A stretch of 47,328 bases of DNA from Acidimicrobiia bacterium. GTDB taxonomy: Bacteria; Actinomycetota; Acidimicrobiia; Acidimicrobiales; Acidimicrobilacustridaceae. Positions 8,852-17,422 of this stretch are shown in pieces. The stretch covers positions 1 to 47,328 of the forward strand of contig JAFIEP010000006.1 in NCBI GenBank assembly GCA_020832495.1. Direction: 5' to 3'. Numbering within the stretch: the first letter of the stretch is position 1; the number at the start of each line of letters is the position of its first letter. The notes below the pieces were generated by a model, which was not told the DNA's origin, made no database searches, and saw only the letters and a program-made list of their open reading frames with translations. The position numbers and the translations under genes are program-made.

Positions 8852-9382
8852 TGACCGGCTCACCGCGTCGCGGTGCGGCACCATTGGTGACCCCCGATGG
8901 CGCCTCACTGGCCGCCATGGTCTCCGCACCGAGCAGACGGATTCGCTACGCCGCTCTCGACGCTGTCCCCGCGGTGTCGCTCGCATCGCACGGGCCGCTC
9001 ACCGCTCCAGCGACGACGTCATGGCGGTCCGCGACCGGTGTCTGGCCACGAACACGACGTTGTGCGCCGTCGACCGGGGCTGAGTCGGCTCGGGCGCCGG
9101 GCGCCGGGCGCCGGGCGCCGGTGGCGGTGTGGGTCGACTGCGCGCAGTGGGCCACCGCATTGGTGGTTGGTGGCGCGCAGTCGTGGTGGGCGCAGCGGTG
9201 TGAGTCGACTGCGCGCAGTGGGCCACCGCATTGGTGGTTGGTGGCGCGCAGTCGTGGCGGGCGCAGCGGTGTGGCGAGGCCGGAGACGGTCGGACGCCGG
9301 GGACCCTTCGCCGCCGTCCGCTGGCGTACGGTGAGCGGGGGGCGCGCCGATCCGCCCCGCACGACCGCCGGAAGGACCCACC
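8852..9382. other. 531-bp intergenic region with structured repeats
   Basis: I see no credible gene here on either strand; the open frames are mirror translations of GC-rich repeats. The region holds four copies of a 7-bp CGGGCGC unit (9091-9120), two 71-bp tandem units with stem-loops (9133-9274), and a GGAAGGA ribosome site for the acyl-CoA dehydrogenase at its end. Confidence 0.7.
9133..9274. repeat. Two tandem 71-bp units, each holding a stem-loop (repeat family A)
   Basis: Units 9133-9203 and 9204-9274 differ at only two bases. Each holds a perfect 11-bp stem, CGACTGCGCGC with GCGCGCAGTCG (9135-9145/9173-9183 and 9206-9216/9244-9254). Nested inside is a hairpin CCACC-GCATT-GGTGG (9152-9166 and 9223-9237). 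A diverged third copy with the same fold is at 33213-33255. Confidence 0.85.
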
Positions 9383-10708
9383 ATGCCCGCACCCGGAATG
9401 CACTCCGACGTCGCCACCGACGAGGCGCTGAACCTGGCCATGTCGCCCGGCGCGCTGCCGCTCTTCGAGCGGGTGATCGCCTTCATCGCGGACGAGATCG
9501 AGCCGGTGACCGAAGAGTTCTACCGCCTCGGTGACGGGCGCGCCGAGCGCTGGGGCTACGGCGACGGACAGCTCGAGCTGCTCGATTCGGTGAAGGCCAA
9601 GGCCAAGGAGGCCGGCCTGTGGAACTTCTTCCTGCCCGACGCCGAGACCGGCGAGGGCCTGTCCAACCTGGACTACGCCTACATCGCCGCCGAGTTGGGC
9701 AAGAACCCGCTGGCACCCGAGTGCCTGAACTGCAGCGCCCCCGACACCGGCAACATGGAGGTGCTCGAGCGAGTCGGCACCCCCGAGCAGAAGAAGCAGT
9801 GGCTGGAACCGCTGCTGGCCGGTGAGATCCGCTCGGCGTTCGCCATGACCGAGCCGGACGTCGCCTCCTCCGACGCCACCAACATCGCCACCACTGCGGT
9901 GCTCGACGGCGACGAGTGGGTCATCAACGGCGAGAAGTACTACATCTCCGGGGCCGGCGATCCTCGCTGCAAGGTGATGATCGCCATGGTGGTGACCAGC
10001 CCCAACGCCTCCTCACACCGGCGCCACTCGCAGATCCTGGTGCCCATGGACACCCCCGGCGTCGAGATCCTCGGTCCCATGCACGTCTTCGGCGAGGACG
10101 ACGCCCCCCACGGCCACATGCACCTGCGCTTCTCCGACGTGCGGGTGCCGGCGGACAACATGCTGCTCGGTGAGGGCCGGGGGTTCGAGATCTCCCAGCT
10201 GCGGCTGGGCCCGGGGCGCATCCACCACTGCATGCGCTCCATCGGCGCCGCCGAACGGGCGCTCGACCTGATGGTGCGGCGAGGGCTCACCCGCGAGGCG
10301 TTCGGCAAGCCGTTGGCTCGTCTCGGCAAGAACACCGAGGTCATCGCCCGGGCTCGCGTGGAGATCGAGGCCATGCGCCTCATGGTGCTGCGTGCCGCCA
10401 AGGCCATGGACACCATGGGCAACGCCGAGGCGCGGGTGTGGGTGAGTGCGGTGAAGGCCCTGGTGCCCGAGCGGGTGTGCCAGATCATCGACGAGGCCAT
10501 CCAGATGTACGGCGCAACCGGCGTGTCGCAGTGGACGCCGCTGGCCCGCCTGTACGCCGGTCAGCGCACCCTGCGGTTGGCCGACGGTCCCGACGAGGTG
10601 CACTGGTACGTGGTGGGGCGCGCCGAGCTGGCTCGCTATGCCGACGACGCCGTGCCCTCGGCCGAGGTCGGCCCGCAGCGGGGCACCCAGTTCTCCGGTC
10701 CGGCCTGA
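9383..10708 (+). CDS. Acyl-CoA dehydrogenase family protein (ACAD10/11-like)
   Basis: The product is 441 residues from an ATG with GGAAGGA upstream. It has the N-terminal helical domain, the FAD-contacting beta domain (FAMTEPDVASSDATNI, then DGDEWVINGEKYYISGAGDPRC) and the C-terminal helical domain (GPGRIHHCMRSIGAAERALD, REAFGKPLARLGKNTEVIA, QMYGATGVSQWTPLARLYAG). The GPGRIHHCMR segment and overall length resemble the ACAD11/CaiA-like group. It should oxidise an acyl-CoA at the alpha-beta position with FAD, passing electrons to ETF. Chain length is not predictable. It follows the repeat-rich gap and is convergent with the DUF2237 gene. Confidence 0.92.
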   Translation: MPAPGMHSDVATDEALNLAMSPGALPLFERVIAFIADEIEPVTEEFYRLGDGRAERWGYGDGQLELLDSVKAKAKEAGLWNFFLPDAETGEGLSNLDYAYIAAELGKNPLAPECLNCSAPDTGNMEVLERVGTPEQKKQWLEPLLAGEIRSAFAMTEPDVASSDATNIATTAVLDGDEWVINGEKYYISGAGDPRCKVMIAMVVTSPNASSHRRHSQILVPMDTPGVEILGPMHVFGEDDAPHGHMHLRFSDVRVPADNMLLGEGRGFEISQLRLGPGRIHHCMRSIGAAERALDLMVRRGLTREAFGKPLARLGKNTEVIARARVEIEAMRLMVLRAAKAMDTMGNAEARVWVSAVKALVPERVCQIIDEAIQMYGATGVSQWTPLARLYAGQRTLRLADGPDEVHWYVVGRAELARYADDAVPSAEVGPQRGTQFSGPA

Positions 10709-10831
10709 CCTGGTCGTCCTGAGCGGCCGAGGCCGGCGAGCGCTCGGGCAGCCGACCCGCCACACGGTGCGGAGGACCGCGTCGACCGCCTGACCGAGTG
10801 GTGGCGCGGGCTCGACGGGCGCGGGCTGGGG

Positions 10832-11224
10832 TCAGTCCTCGAGCGCGCTGAGGTCGGGCGGGACGTCCACAGCGTGTTCCCGCAGCACCTCGAGGGGCAC
10901 GATATCGAGCACGCGCTCGTTGGTGGCGGCCAGCACCACCGGGGCGGCCACACCGTCGCGGTGGGCGCGCAGCCAGTTGACGGCAGTCACGCACCAGCGG
11001 TCGCCCGGTCGCAGGCCGGGGAACCGGTACTCGGGCATCGGGGTGCTGAGGTCGTTGCCGATGCTGCGCTGGTGGTCGAGGAACTCGGCGCTCACCACGG
11101 CACAGATGGTGTGGCTGCCGAGGTCGGCCGGGCCGGTGCGGCAGCATCCGTCGCGGAAGAACCCGGTGAGCGGGTCGAGACTGCACTGCTCGAGATCGTC
11201 GCCGAGGACGTTGCGTTCGCTCAC
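10832..11224 (-). CDS. DUF2237 family protein
   Basis: The product is 130 residues, the full family length, from the ATG at 11224. It matches the conserved pattern of DUF2237: NVLGDDLEQCSLDPLTGFFR, DGCCRTGPADLGSHTICAVV, FLDHQRSIGNDLSTPMPEY, and PGDRWCVTAVNWLRAH. Cys residues in DGCC and RWC are the family hallmark and suggest a metal or redox site, but no function is established. It is monocistronic and convergent with the acyl-CoA dehydrogenase. Confidence 0.85.
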   Translation of the reverse strand: MSERNVLGDDLEQCSLDPLTGFFRDGCCRTGPADLGSHTICAVVSAEFLDHQRSIGNDLSTPMPEYRFPGLRPGDRWCVTAVNWLRAHRDGVAAPVVLAATNERVLDIVPLEVLREHAVDVPPDLSALED

Positions 11225-11347
11225 CTCGCCAGTATGGACCGCTCGACCGCCGATCCTCGACCCCGGTCACCCGATCGGGTGTCGAGGCGCTGAGGTCCGA
11301 CCGCCTCCGCCGCCCCGACCAGGGTGGCGGCCCTTGACCGGCCAACT

Positions 11348-11367
11348 TATATCGACTAGCCAATATA
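11348..11367. promoter_or_regulatory. Probable TetR operator
   Basis: A 20-bp AT-rich palindrome in a GC-rich region: TATATCGACTAGCCAATATA, with 16 of 20 positions matching their complement around a central CTAG. It ends 4 bp before the GTG of the TetR gene. A TTGACC at 11334-11339 may be the -35. The position fits autorepression and control of the downstream monooxygenase. Confidence 0.55.
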
Positions 11368-11371
11368 TCTT

Positions 11372-12058
11372 GTGGCGTTGACCCAGGAGGAGCGAAAGGC
11401 CGAGACGAGAGCCCGTCTGTTGGCCTCGGCGGCGGCACTGTTCGCCTCCCAAGGGGTGCACGCCACCTCGGCCGATGCCATTGCCGAAGGAGCGGGACGC
11501 ACTTCGGGGGCGCTGTACGCCCACTTCGGTGGGAAGGACGGAGTGCTGCGCGCCCTGCTCGACGAATGGGAGCGCGACGTCGCTCGTCGTACCGCCGATC
11601 GCCTCGACCGTGCGGACACCACCCGCGAGCGGGCTGGCGTGCTGTGGGAGCAGTACACGGCCGGCCCTGCCCCGGGTGGATCCGACGCCGCCACACCAGC
11701 GGGGCTCGAGCCGCCGGGGCCGCGCCACCGTGCGAGCGCCCAGGCGCCCGCCGACGAACCGGGCGCGGCGTGGGGCCTGCTCGAGCACGAGGTCCTCCTG
11801 CAAGCAGCGCGGGACGCGGAACTCGCCGAACGGGTGGCACGCCGCTACCAGATGGCTCGGCGGGAGATGGCGGCGGCATTCGAGTCGTGGGCCGGCCAGC
11901 CGTTGGAGCATCCCTCGGCGTCGCAGCGGGGCACGCTCGTGCTGGCCGTGCTGTTGGGCCTCGAGTTGCAGCGCCGTATCGACCCGGCTGCCGTTCCCGA
12001 CGACCTGGCCGTCGAAGGCCTGACCCTGCTGATCGAGGGCGCGACCGCGCCCACCTGA
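11372..12058 (+). CDS. TetR family transcriptional regulator
   Basis: The product is 228 residues from a GTG. The conserved first helix (LTQEERKAETRARLLASAAALF) begins almost at once, so the start must be near here, and the message may be leaderless. The helix-turn-helix is SADAIAEGAGRTSGALYAHFGGKD at about 33-56. The C-terminal domain has a Pro/Gly-rich stretch at about 100-135, then a helical ligand domain. It lies 76 bp upstream of, and co-directional with, the nitronate monooxygenase, which it probably regulates together with itself through the palindrome at 11348-11367. Confidence 0.85.
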   Translation: MALTQEERKAETRARLLASAAALFASQGVHATSADAIAEGAGRTSGALYAHFGGKDGVLRALLDEWERDVARRTADRLDRADTTRERAGVLWEQYTAGPAPGGSDAATPAGLEPPGPRHRASAQAPADEPGAAWGLLEHEVLLQAARDAELAERVARRYQMARREMAAAFESWAGQPLEHPSASQRGTLVLAVLLGLELQRRIDPAAVPDDLAVEGLTLLIEGATAPT

Positions 12059-12134
12059 CCACCCCACGATCCCCACCGATTTGGCGGCCGACCGGCCGTC
12101 ACCGCCATCGAGCATCACCAACCAAGGAGTTACC

Positions 12135-13271
12135 GTGCACACCGAGATCTGCGAGCGCCTGGGCATCGAGTTCCCCATCTTCGCCTTCACCCACTGCCGC
12201 GACGTGGTGGCGGCGGTGACCAACGCCGGCGGGTTGGGGGTGCTCGGCGCCGTGGGCTTCAGCCCCGAACAGTTGGCCGTGGAGCTCGACTGGATCGACG
12301 AGCACACCGACGGACGCCCCTACGGCGTCGACATCGTCATCCCCGGCAAGTACGAGGGCATGGGTGAGGACGACGCCGCCAAGCTCGAGGCCGACCTCGA
12401 GGCCATGATCCCCGAGGAGACCCGTGCGTTCGCCCGCCGGCTCTACGAAGAGCACGGGGTTCCCGACCTGCCCGACGACGTTGCTCCCCCGAGCCTGCTC
12501 GGGTGGACGCTGGCCACCGCCATGCCCCAGGTCGAGCTGGCCATGGAACACGAGAACGTGCGCCTCATCGCCAACGCGTTGGGCACGCCGCCGTCGGAGG
12601 TCATCGAGGACATCCACGGCCACGGTCGCCTGGTGGCCGCTCTGTGTGGATCGGCGCACCAGGCCCGCCGTCACGTGGACGCCGGCGTCGACGTGGTCAT
12701 CGCCCAGGGCACCGAAGGCGGCGGACACACTGGCGAGGTCGGGTCGCTGGTGTTGTGGCCCGAGGTGATCGCCGAGGTGTCGCCCACTCCCGTGCTGGCC
12801 GCCGGCGGCATCGGCACCGGCCGACAGATGGCCGCCGCCTTGGCACTGGGTGCCCAGGGCGTGTGGACCGGGTCGCTGTGGTTGACCGTCGAGGAAGCCG
12901 ACATCCCACCGGCGCAGATGCAGGCCTATCTCGACGCCTCCAGCCGCGACACCGTGCGGTCCCGCTCCTACACCGGCAAGCCCTGTCGCATGCTGCGCAA
13001 CGAGTGGACCGATGCCTGGGAGCGCGAGGACACCCCCGATCCGCTGGGTATGCCGCTGCAGTTCATGGTCACCGGCGAGATGGTGGCCCGCCACGCCCGC
13101 TACGCCGAGGCCGCCCAGCCGGTGGGGTTCAACCCGGTGGGCCAGATCGTCGGCCAGATGACCAAGGTGCGGCGCACCCGCGACGTCATCTACGACCTGG
13201 TCGAGGAGTGCATCGAGACCACCGACCGGGTGCACAGCCTGCTGCACGACGACGCCGCTGCGCCCGCCTGA
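12135..13271 (+). CDS. Nitronate monooxygenase / 2-nitropropane dioxygenase family protein
   Basis: The product is 378 residues from a GTG preceded by AAGGAG 5 bp upstream. It is a TIM-barrel FMN enzyme: the start EICERLGIEFPIFAF and AVTNAGGLGVLGA, the active-site stretch AQGTEGGGHTGEVGSL, and the phosphate-binding loop AAGGIGTGRQMAAALALGAQGVWTG. Family members oxidise alkyl nitronates to aldehydes; some act in fatty-acid or polyketide metabolism. The segment between about 65 and 130 is an insertion relative to the minimal enzyme, with KYEGMGEDDAAKL. The TetR gene just upstream and the acyl-CoA dehydrogenase nearby suggest an inducible catabolic role, which is inference. Confidence 0.87.
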   Translation: MHTEICERLGIEFPIFAFTHCRDVVAAVTNAGGLGVLGAVGFSPEQLAVELDWIDEHTDGRPYGVDIVIPGKYEGMGEDDAAKLEADLEAMIPEETRAFARRLYEEHGVPDLPDDVAPPSLLGWTLATAMPQVELAMEHENVRLIANALGTPPSEVIEDIHGHGRLVAALCGSAHQARRHVDAGVDVVIAQGTEGGGHTGEVGSLVLWPEVIAEVSPTPVLAAGGIGTGRQMAAALALGAQGVWTGSLWLTVEEADIPPAQMQAYLDASSRDTVRSRSYTGKPCRMLRNEWTDAWEREDTPDPLGMPLQFMVTGEMVARHARYAEAAQPVGFNPVGQIVGQMTKVRRTRDVIYDLVEECIETTDRVHSLLHDDAAAPA

Positions 13272-13277
13272 GCAGCG

Positions 13278-13415
13278 TCAGCCTCGGTGGCGCCGTCGGT
13301 GGACGTGGAGCACGGCCGAGGGCACCCGGGGCGGCGGATCGAACGCGCCTCGTGGCACGGTGCGACCGACGGCCACCTCGAACTCTCGCGCCCACCGCAT
13401 GATCGGAGCGGCCAT
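13278..13415 (-). pseudogene. C-terminal remnant of an Erm/KsgA-type rRNA adenine methyltransferase
   Basis: This 45-codon reading frame lies in the gap between the monooxygenase and the META lipoprotein. It reads WAREFEVAVGR followed by TVPRGAFDPPPRVPSAVLHV. The VPxxAFxPPPxVxSAV pattern is the signature of the C-terminal end of the Erm/KsgA (rRNA adenine-N6 dimethyltransferase) family, whose members continue with a few basic residues as here (HRRRHRG). No SAM-binding domain is found upstream: that DNA belongs to the next gene on the other strand. I read it as a decayed fragment of a lost gene, not a functional protein. Confidence 0.5.
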
Positions 13416-13554
13416 GGCCAGAGCAGACCAGACCACGACGCCGGTGTCGACGGAGTTTCCGTCGCCCGGCCTCGGGGTCTCCCGGCCATCCGCCGGGTCC
13501 GTTCGTGACGCAACGGTCTTGGAACCTTCCGGCGCCGCCGAGCGTCCCACCACC

Positions 13555-14514
13555 ATGACCGATCGCCGAGTCCCGACCGATGCCCCGGGTGACCGTGCAC
13601 CTCTGCCACGCGGTGGGCCGCCGCGACGAGGCTGGGTGATGCTGGTCGCCGCCGTCCCCGTTGCTTTCGGCCTGCTCCTTGCGGCCGCTGCCTGTGCCGG
13701 GGACGATGCCGGTGTGGCCACTGGACCGACCGACGAGCCCGGTGAGGAATCGACGCTGGCCGCGGACCTCGATGGGCGGACGTTCCTGTCGATCGAGGTG
13801 GAGGGCCACGATCTCGTGGAGGGGACGGAGATCATGCTGTCGTTCGAGGACGGCCAGCTCGGGGCGTCGGCGGGGTGCAACTCGATGGGTGGCGACGCCA
13901 CCTTCGATGGCGACACCCTGGTGGTCGAGGGGCTGTTCCAGACCGAGATGGGGTGTGATCCCGAACTCCACGCCCAGGACGAGTGGCTGGCCGGCGTGCT
14001 GACCGGCGCACCGACGCTCGCCCTCGACGGCGACGACCTGGTGGTCACCACCGACGACGCCCGTATCGTGCTCCTGGATCGTTCGGTGGCCGTGCCCGAC
14101 GAGCCGCTCGAGGGGACTCTCTGGCGGCTCGACACCATCATCGACGGTGACGTGGCTTCCACCCCGGGGCTGTTCGAGGATCCGGCGCCCGGCGAGGAGG
14201 GCTCGGATCCCGACACGCCGGTCGACGACGCTCCGCGGACGGGCGGGGCGCCCACCTTGCAGTTCGCGGCGGACGGCAGCGTGGCGGTGTTCGCCGGATG
14301 CAACCAGGGGTCCACCGGGTTCGAGGTGATCGACGACACGCTGCGCTTCGATCCGCTGCCGCTCACCCGCATGGCCTGTGAGCCAGGGCGCATGGAACTC
14401 GAGCGCACCGTTACCGACCTGCTCGACGACGGCGAGGTGACCTTCGAGATCGACGGACCCACCCTGACGCTGGCACGCGGTGATGCCGCGCTCGTCTACC
14501 GGGCGGTCGCGTGA
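13555..14514 (+). CDS. META-domain lipoprotein
   Basis: The product is 319 residues from the ATG at 13555, placed so that a basic N-terminus (MTDRRV...PPRRG) precedes a hydrophobic segment ending in the lipobox LAAAAC (Cys47). The open frame extends 65 codons upstream without signal character. Two META/HslJ-like repeats follow: the first includes GASAGCNSMGG and TEMGCDPEL, the second AVFAGCNQGSTGFEV and TRMACEPGRMELE. These paired Cys patterns are typical of META domains in secreted actinobacterial proteins. Its function is unknown; HslJ relatives affect heat or antibiotic tolerance. Two hairpins follow the stop codon. Confidence 0.85.
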   Translation: MTDRRVPTDAPGDRAPLPRGGPPRRGWVMLVAAVPVAFGLLLAAAACAGDDAGVATGPTDEPGEESTLAADLDGRTFLSIEVEGHDLVEGTEIMLSFEDGQLGASAGCNSMGGDATFDGDTLVVEGLFQTEMGCDPELHAQDEWLAGVLTGAPTLALDGDDLVVTTDDARIVLLDRSVAVPDEPLEGTLWRLDTIIDGDVASTPGLFEDPAPGEEGSDPDTPVDDAPRTGGAPTLQFAADGSVAVFAGCNQGSTGFEVIDDTLRFDPLPLTRMACEPGRMELERTVTDLLDDGEVTFEIDGPTLTLARGDAALVYRAVA

Positions 14515-14524
14515 CGATCGAAGG

Positions 14525-14586
14525 GGATGGTGCGAGCGGGCGGCGCCTGCCGCACCGTCCGGACATGAGCTGCTTGCTGAAGCAGC
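14525..14586 (+). terminator. Tandem hairpins after META lipoprotein
   Basis: The first hairpin pairs GGATGGTGCG (14525-14534) with CGCACCGTCC (14551-14560), one wobble, with further pairing inside. The second is a perfect 7-bp stem GCTGCTT (14569-14575) and AAGCAGC (14580-14586) with loop GCTG. They begin 11 bp after the stop. No T-tract follows. Together they probably form a double terminator. Confidence 0.6.
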
Positions 14587-14700
14587 GCGGTTGTAGTGAG
14601 ATGGAGGGGAATCAACGAGTTGGGCGAGCGCCGGTGAACGGGCGGGCGTCGGCAGCTCGCAGGTTGCATCGGTAGGCCGTCGGCTGGGAGGACGCGCAGG

Positions 14701-16557
14701 ATGGGACGAGTTCGGGGGGAACGACGGTCGCAGGGTGCGCCTGGTGGACAGGATGCTGCAGTGGTGCGTCGTCGACCGGTTGGCACGTGGCGACCCACCC
14801 GGGTGGTGGGCGTCCTGGTGGCCACCATCGCCTTGTTGGCGGCGTCGTGTGAGTCCGATCCCGACGCCACCATCGGGTGGCCCTTCGACGTGGTTTCCAC
14901 CGGTGAGGGTTGGGTGACCGTCACCTGGTTCACCAGCGCCGACCTCGACGGGCTGAACCTGGAGGTGGGCATCGCCGTCGACGGCCAGGTGGCCGCTGTG
15001 GCACCCGCCGAGCAGGGGACGGTCACGGTCGACGGCCTCACTCCGGGGGCAACCCATCACGTGCGCATGGTGGCTCGGGTGGCCGGTGAACCGTGGGTGT
15101 GGACCGAGAACGGACCCTGGCACGAGGTGGTGGTTCCCGACGGTGAGGTGGTGCTCGACCTGGGGGCCGGACGCAACTACCTGGGCACCGGCAACCTGCC
15201 GTTCGTGACCACCGACCAGCAGTTGCGGGGCATGCCGGGCGTCCCGACCTGGGCGGCGGAGCAGGCCTGGCTGTCGATCAACGGCCCATGCTCCAGCCGT
15301 GAGCAGGGCGACTGGTTGCTGCCGGTGAGCGTCGGGAACTTCACCACCGCCAATCCGCCGCCCTCGTGGGGCTCCCCGGGATGGACTTCTCCCGAGTGGC
15401 GAGGTTGCACCGATGCGACCGATCCCGAGATCACCATGGTGGACAGCCACGATGCGGATGGCTATCTGCTGTCGTTGCAAGTTCCTGAGACCTTCAGCGG
15501 GGACTCGTTCACCGTGCAGGTCTTCGACGCTGCTCGCTGCGGCAACGCCTCCTCTGATCCGGTCCCGCCCAACCAGGCCGGCATCGACATCGGGGCCTTG
15601 GGCGACCCCTTCTGGACGCGCTTTCGGGTTCGAGGTCCGGCGGGCAGCGGCGCGCCAGCGGCTTCGCCGGTGCTGGCCGGCCGCACCTTCGAGACAGCCC
15701 AGCACTGCGCCGATGTCGGCACCGGCAACGGCTTCCAGTGTGGCGACCACTCGTGGTCGATGCGCTGGTGCGATCTGCACACCGTCGTGGACCCCGAACC
15801 CGGGGCGACGTATCACCTCCAGGTGGACACCGGCCCGGTGCCCGACGGTGTCAGCTCGGCTCAGCACTTCGTCAACAGTTACGGCGTGCGGGTCCGCACC
15901 GGCGAGCAGTTCGAGCCGTGCAGCGGTGACCCGACCGATCCGGCCGTGCCTCATTCCCCCGACTGCGTGGTGGTGGCCGGCGCCGAGTGGCTGAGTGTCC
16001 ACGCCTACTTCACCGCTGCCCTGTCGTCGTTCGACCTGACCCAGGTGGACCGACAGTGGGGCGGGGCCACCCTCGAGGCCTGGCTCTACGACATTGCGGA
16101 AGGAACGGTGGGGCTGCAGTTGCTCGACCCGCTGGGTGACCCGGTTGGCTTCGAGTGGGAGGTGATCGACGAGACCGGTGGCGACGTGGCACCCACCGGT
16201 GGTTGGCAGGGGAGTGTGGCACCAGGCGACCTGCTCGACTCGCGAGGGTTGACCGTCGGCAACCCCTGCGGTGGTGGTAACCCGCAGCCCGGCCCGGGCC
16301 GCATCTCGTCGGCCAAGTTCAACGACCGCATGCTGGTGCTTCGCACCGAGCTGCCCGACGATCTGGTGGCCGCTTACGGCGGTGCCAGCACCTGGCGGGT
16401 GGCGTATCACACCTGTCCCGATTCTTGGTCGCTTCCGTCGGACCGCACCACGTGGGGAGCGGTACTCGTCCCGCCGTCACAACCGCCGGGTGGCTCACCG
16501 GTGATGCCGCTGGTTGACGTGCCGGGCGACCCGCTGGTCGTCGGCAACGCCAACTGA
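14701..16557 (+). CDS. Large secreted lipoprotein of unknown function
   Basis: The product is 618 residues from an ATG with GGGAGGA about 9 bp upstream. A basic N-terminus and hydrophobic segment end in lipobox LAASC (Cys50). Residues about 60-145 look like a fibronectin type III-like domain (GWVTVTWFTSADLDGLNLEVGI, then VDGLTPGATHHVRMVARVAG). The rest is beta-rich with scattered Cys (CSS, RGCTD, ARCGN, RWCD, EPCSGD, HTCPD) and Gly/Pro turns, and I cannot assign it to a family. The segment DADGYLLSLQVPETFSGDSFTVQVFDAA resembles beta-sandwich pieces of actinobacterial surface proteins, which is a weak resemblance. It is convergent with the membrane protein gene 14 bp downstream. Confidence 0.75.
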   Translation: MGRVRGERRSQGAPGGQDAAVVRRRPVGTWRPTRVVGVLVATIALLAASCESDPDATIGWPFDVVSTGEGWVTVTWFTSADLDGLNLEVGIAVDGQVAAVAPAEQGTVTVDGLTPGATHHVRMVARVAGEPWVWTENGPWHEVVVPDGEVVLDLGAGRNYLGTGNLPFVTTDQQLRGMPGVPTWAAEQAWLSINGPCSSREQGDWLLPVSVGNFTTANPPPSWGSPGWTSPEWRGCTDATDPEITMVDSHDADGYLLSLQVPETFSGDSFTVQVFDAARCGNASSDPVPPNQAGIDIGALGDPFWTRFRVRGPAGSGAPAASPVLAGRTFETAQHCADVGTGNGFQCGDHSWSMRWCDLHTVVDPEPGATYHLQVDTGPVPDGVSSAQHFVNSYGVRVRTGEQFEPCSGDPTDPAVPHSPDCVVVAGAEWLSVHAYFTAALSSFDLTQVDRQWGGATLEAWLYDIAEGTVGLQLLDPLGDPVGFEWEVIDETGGDVAPTGGWQGSVAPGDLLDSRGLTVGNPCGGGNPQPGPGRISSAKFNDRMLVLRTELPDDLVAAYGGASTWRVAYHTCPDSWSLPSDRTTWGAVLVPPSQPPGGSPVMPLVDVPGDPLVVGNAN

Positions 16558-16571
16558 CGCGCCGCGACGGC

Positions 16572-17420
16572 TCAGATCGGATCGCGTGGATGGTCGGACG
16601 CCGGCCAGTCCACGGCCACCCGGTGCTGGTCGGTCGGGTCGGCCCGCACGGCCAGCTGAGACCGTGGCGCCACCGCCGAGACCCATCGGCTGGGTACCTC
16701 CTGGCGGAGGCGCACCTCCCACGAGACGCCCTCGACGTGGACCCGTAGGTCGAGGACGCAGACGTCCATCGAGGCCAGACGACCCTCGTGCCACACGCCG
16801 ATGACCTCGGCGGTCCCGCGCTGTTGTGGCCAGGTGGTACCGGGTTCGGCGTGCCAGATGGCGCCCTCACGGCGCCCCACCACGATGGTGCTGGCCAGGA
16901 ACGACAACAGCAATGTGCCCACGCAGGCCGCGGTCACGCCGGCGAGGACCTGTTCGCCGCTCCACAGCCAGACGCCGCCACCGAGGAGGGCGGCGCCGAG
17001 CAGGCCGACCACGGCGATGCGTCCCCGGCGGAGCGGACGGTGGATGCCGTCGACGACGTGGGCGTGGCGTGGCGGAGCCTCCGAGAGTGCCGGTGGTGCG
17101 GGAGGCGGTAGCGGGCCAGGGGCGGCCGCCTCGACACCTGACGCGTCGACACCTGACGCCGCCCCGTCCGCCGGGGGCACGGCGCCAGCGAGGGGAGTGG
17201 CGGTGTCGGTGCGGCGCCCACGGGTGGCCGCCGCCAGCTCGCGCCGGCGGCGATCGTGCGCCAGGAGCGCGAGGCCGCTCGCCGTCCACGGCACCGCAGC
17301 GGCGACCAGCACGGCACCGGCCAGGACCGCCGGTTCATCGGTGTCGCTGGATCCCGGGCCGATGAGCCACGCCCCGGCACCAGCCACCACGAACGCCAGA
17401 GCGACGACGATCCCACCCAT
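16572..17420 (-). CDS. Four-TM membrane protein of unknown function
   Basis: The product is 282 residues from the ATG at 17420; a GTG at 17426 would overlap the stop codon of the SDR gene and is also possible. Two hydrophobic segments near the N-terminus (GGIVVALAFVVAGAGAWLIG and AVLAGAVLVAAAVPWTASGL) are followed by a Pro/Ala-rich loop. Two more follow (AVVGLLGAALLGGGVWLW and GVTAACVGTLLLSFLASTIVV). The C-terminal ~90 residues form a soluble beta-rich domain with GTTWPQQRGTAEVIGVWHEG. No family is recognised. It lies 2 bp behind the SDR gene, so it is the last gene of the ogt-SDR-membrane operon. Confidence 0.75.
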   Translation of the reverse strand: MGGIVVALAFVVAGAGAWLIGPGSSDTDEPAVLAGAVLVAAAVPWTASGLALLAHDRRRRELAAATRGRRTDTATPLAGAVPPADGAASGVDASGVEAAAPGPLPPPAPPALSEAPPRHAHVVDGIHRPLRRGRIAVVGLLGAALLGGGVWLWSGEQVLAGVTAACVGTLLLSFLASTIVVGRREGAIWHAEPGTTWPQQRGTAEVIGVWHEGRLASMDVCVLDLRVHVEGVSWEVRLRQEVPSRWVSAVAPRSQLAVRADPTDQHRVAVDWPASDHPRDPI

Positions 17421-17422
17421 GG

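Noticed and set aside
8852-9090. Small gene after arsI starting with ATG at 8849
   Set aside because: The frame overlaps the arsI stop, runs through the tandem repeats and into the next gene in the wrong frame, and shows no conserved pattern.
9091-9120. Four copies of CGGGCGC as a regulatory element
   Set aside because: A simple heptamer run in GC-rich DNA, most easily explained by slippage.
9061-9300. Possible CRISPR array or integron attC in the repeat region
   Set aside because: Only two 71-bp units with no unique spacers, and no GTTRRRY/RYYYAAC core pairs. It is a tandem stem-loop repeat.
13186-16410. 1074-codon minus-strand open frame across three plus-strand genes
   Set aside because: Its translation is low-complexity Arg/Pro/His-rich, antisense to clear lipoprotein genes. 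Only its last part coincides with the region of the rRNA methyltransferase remnant, and that remnant is in another frame.
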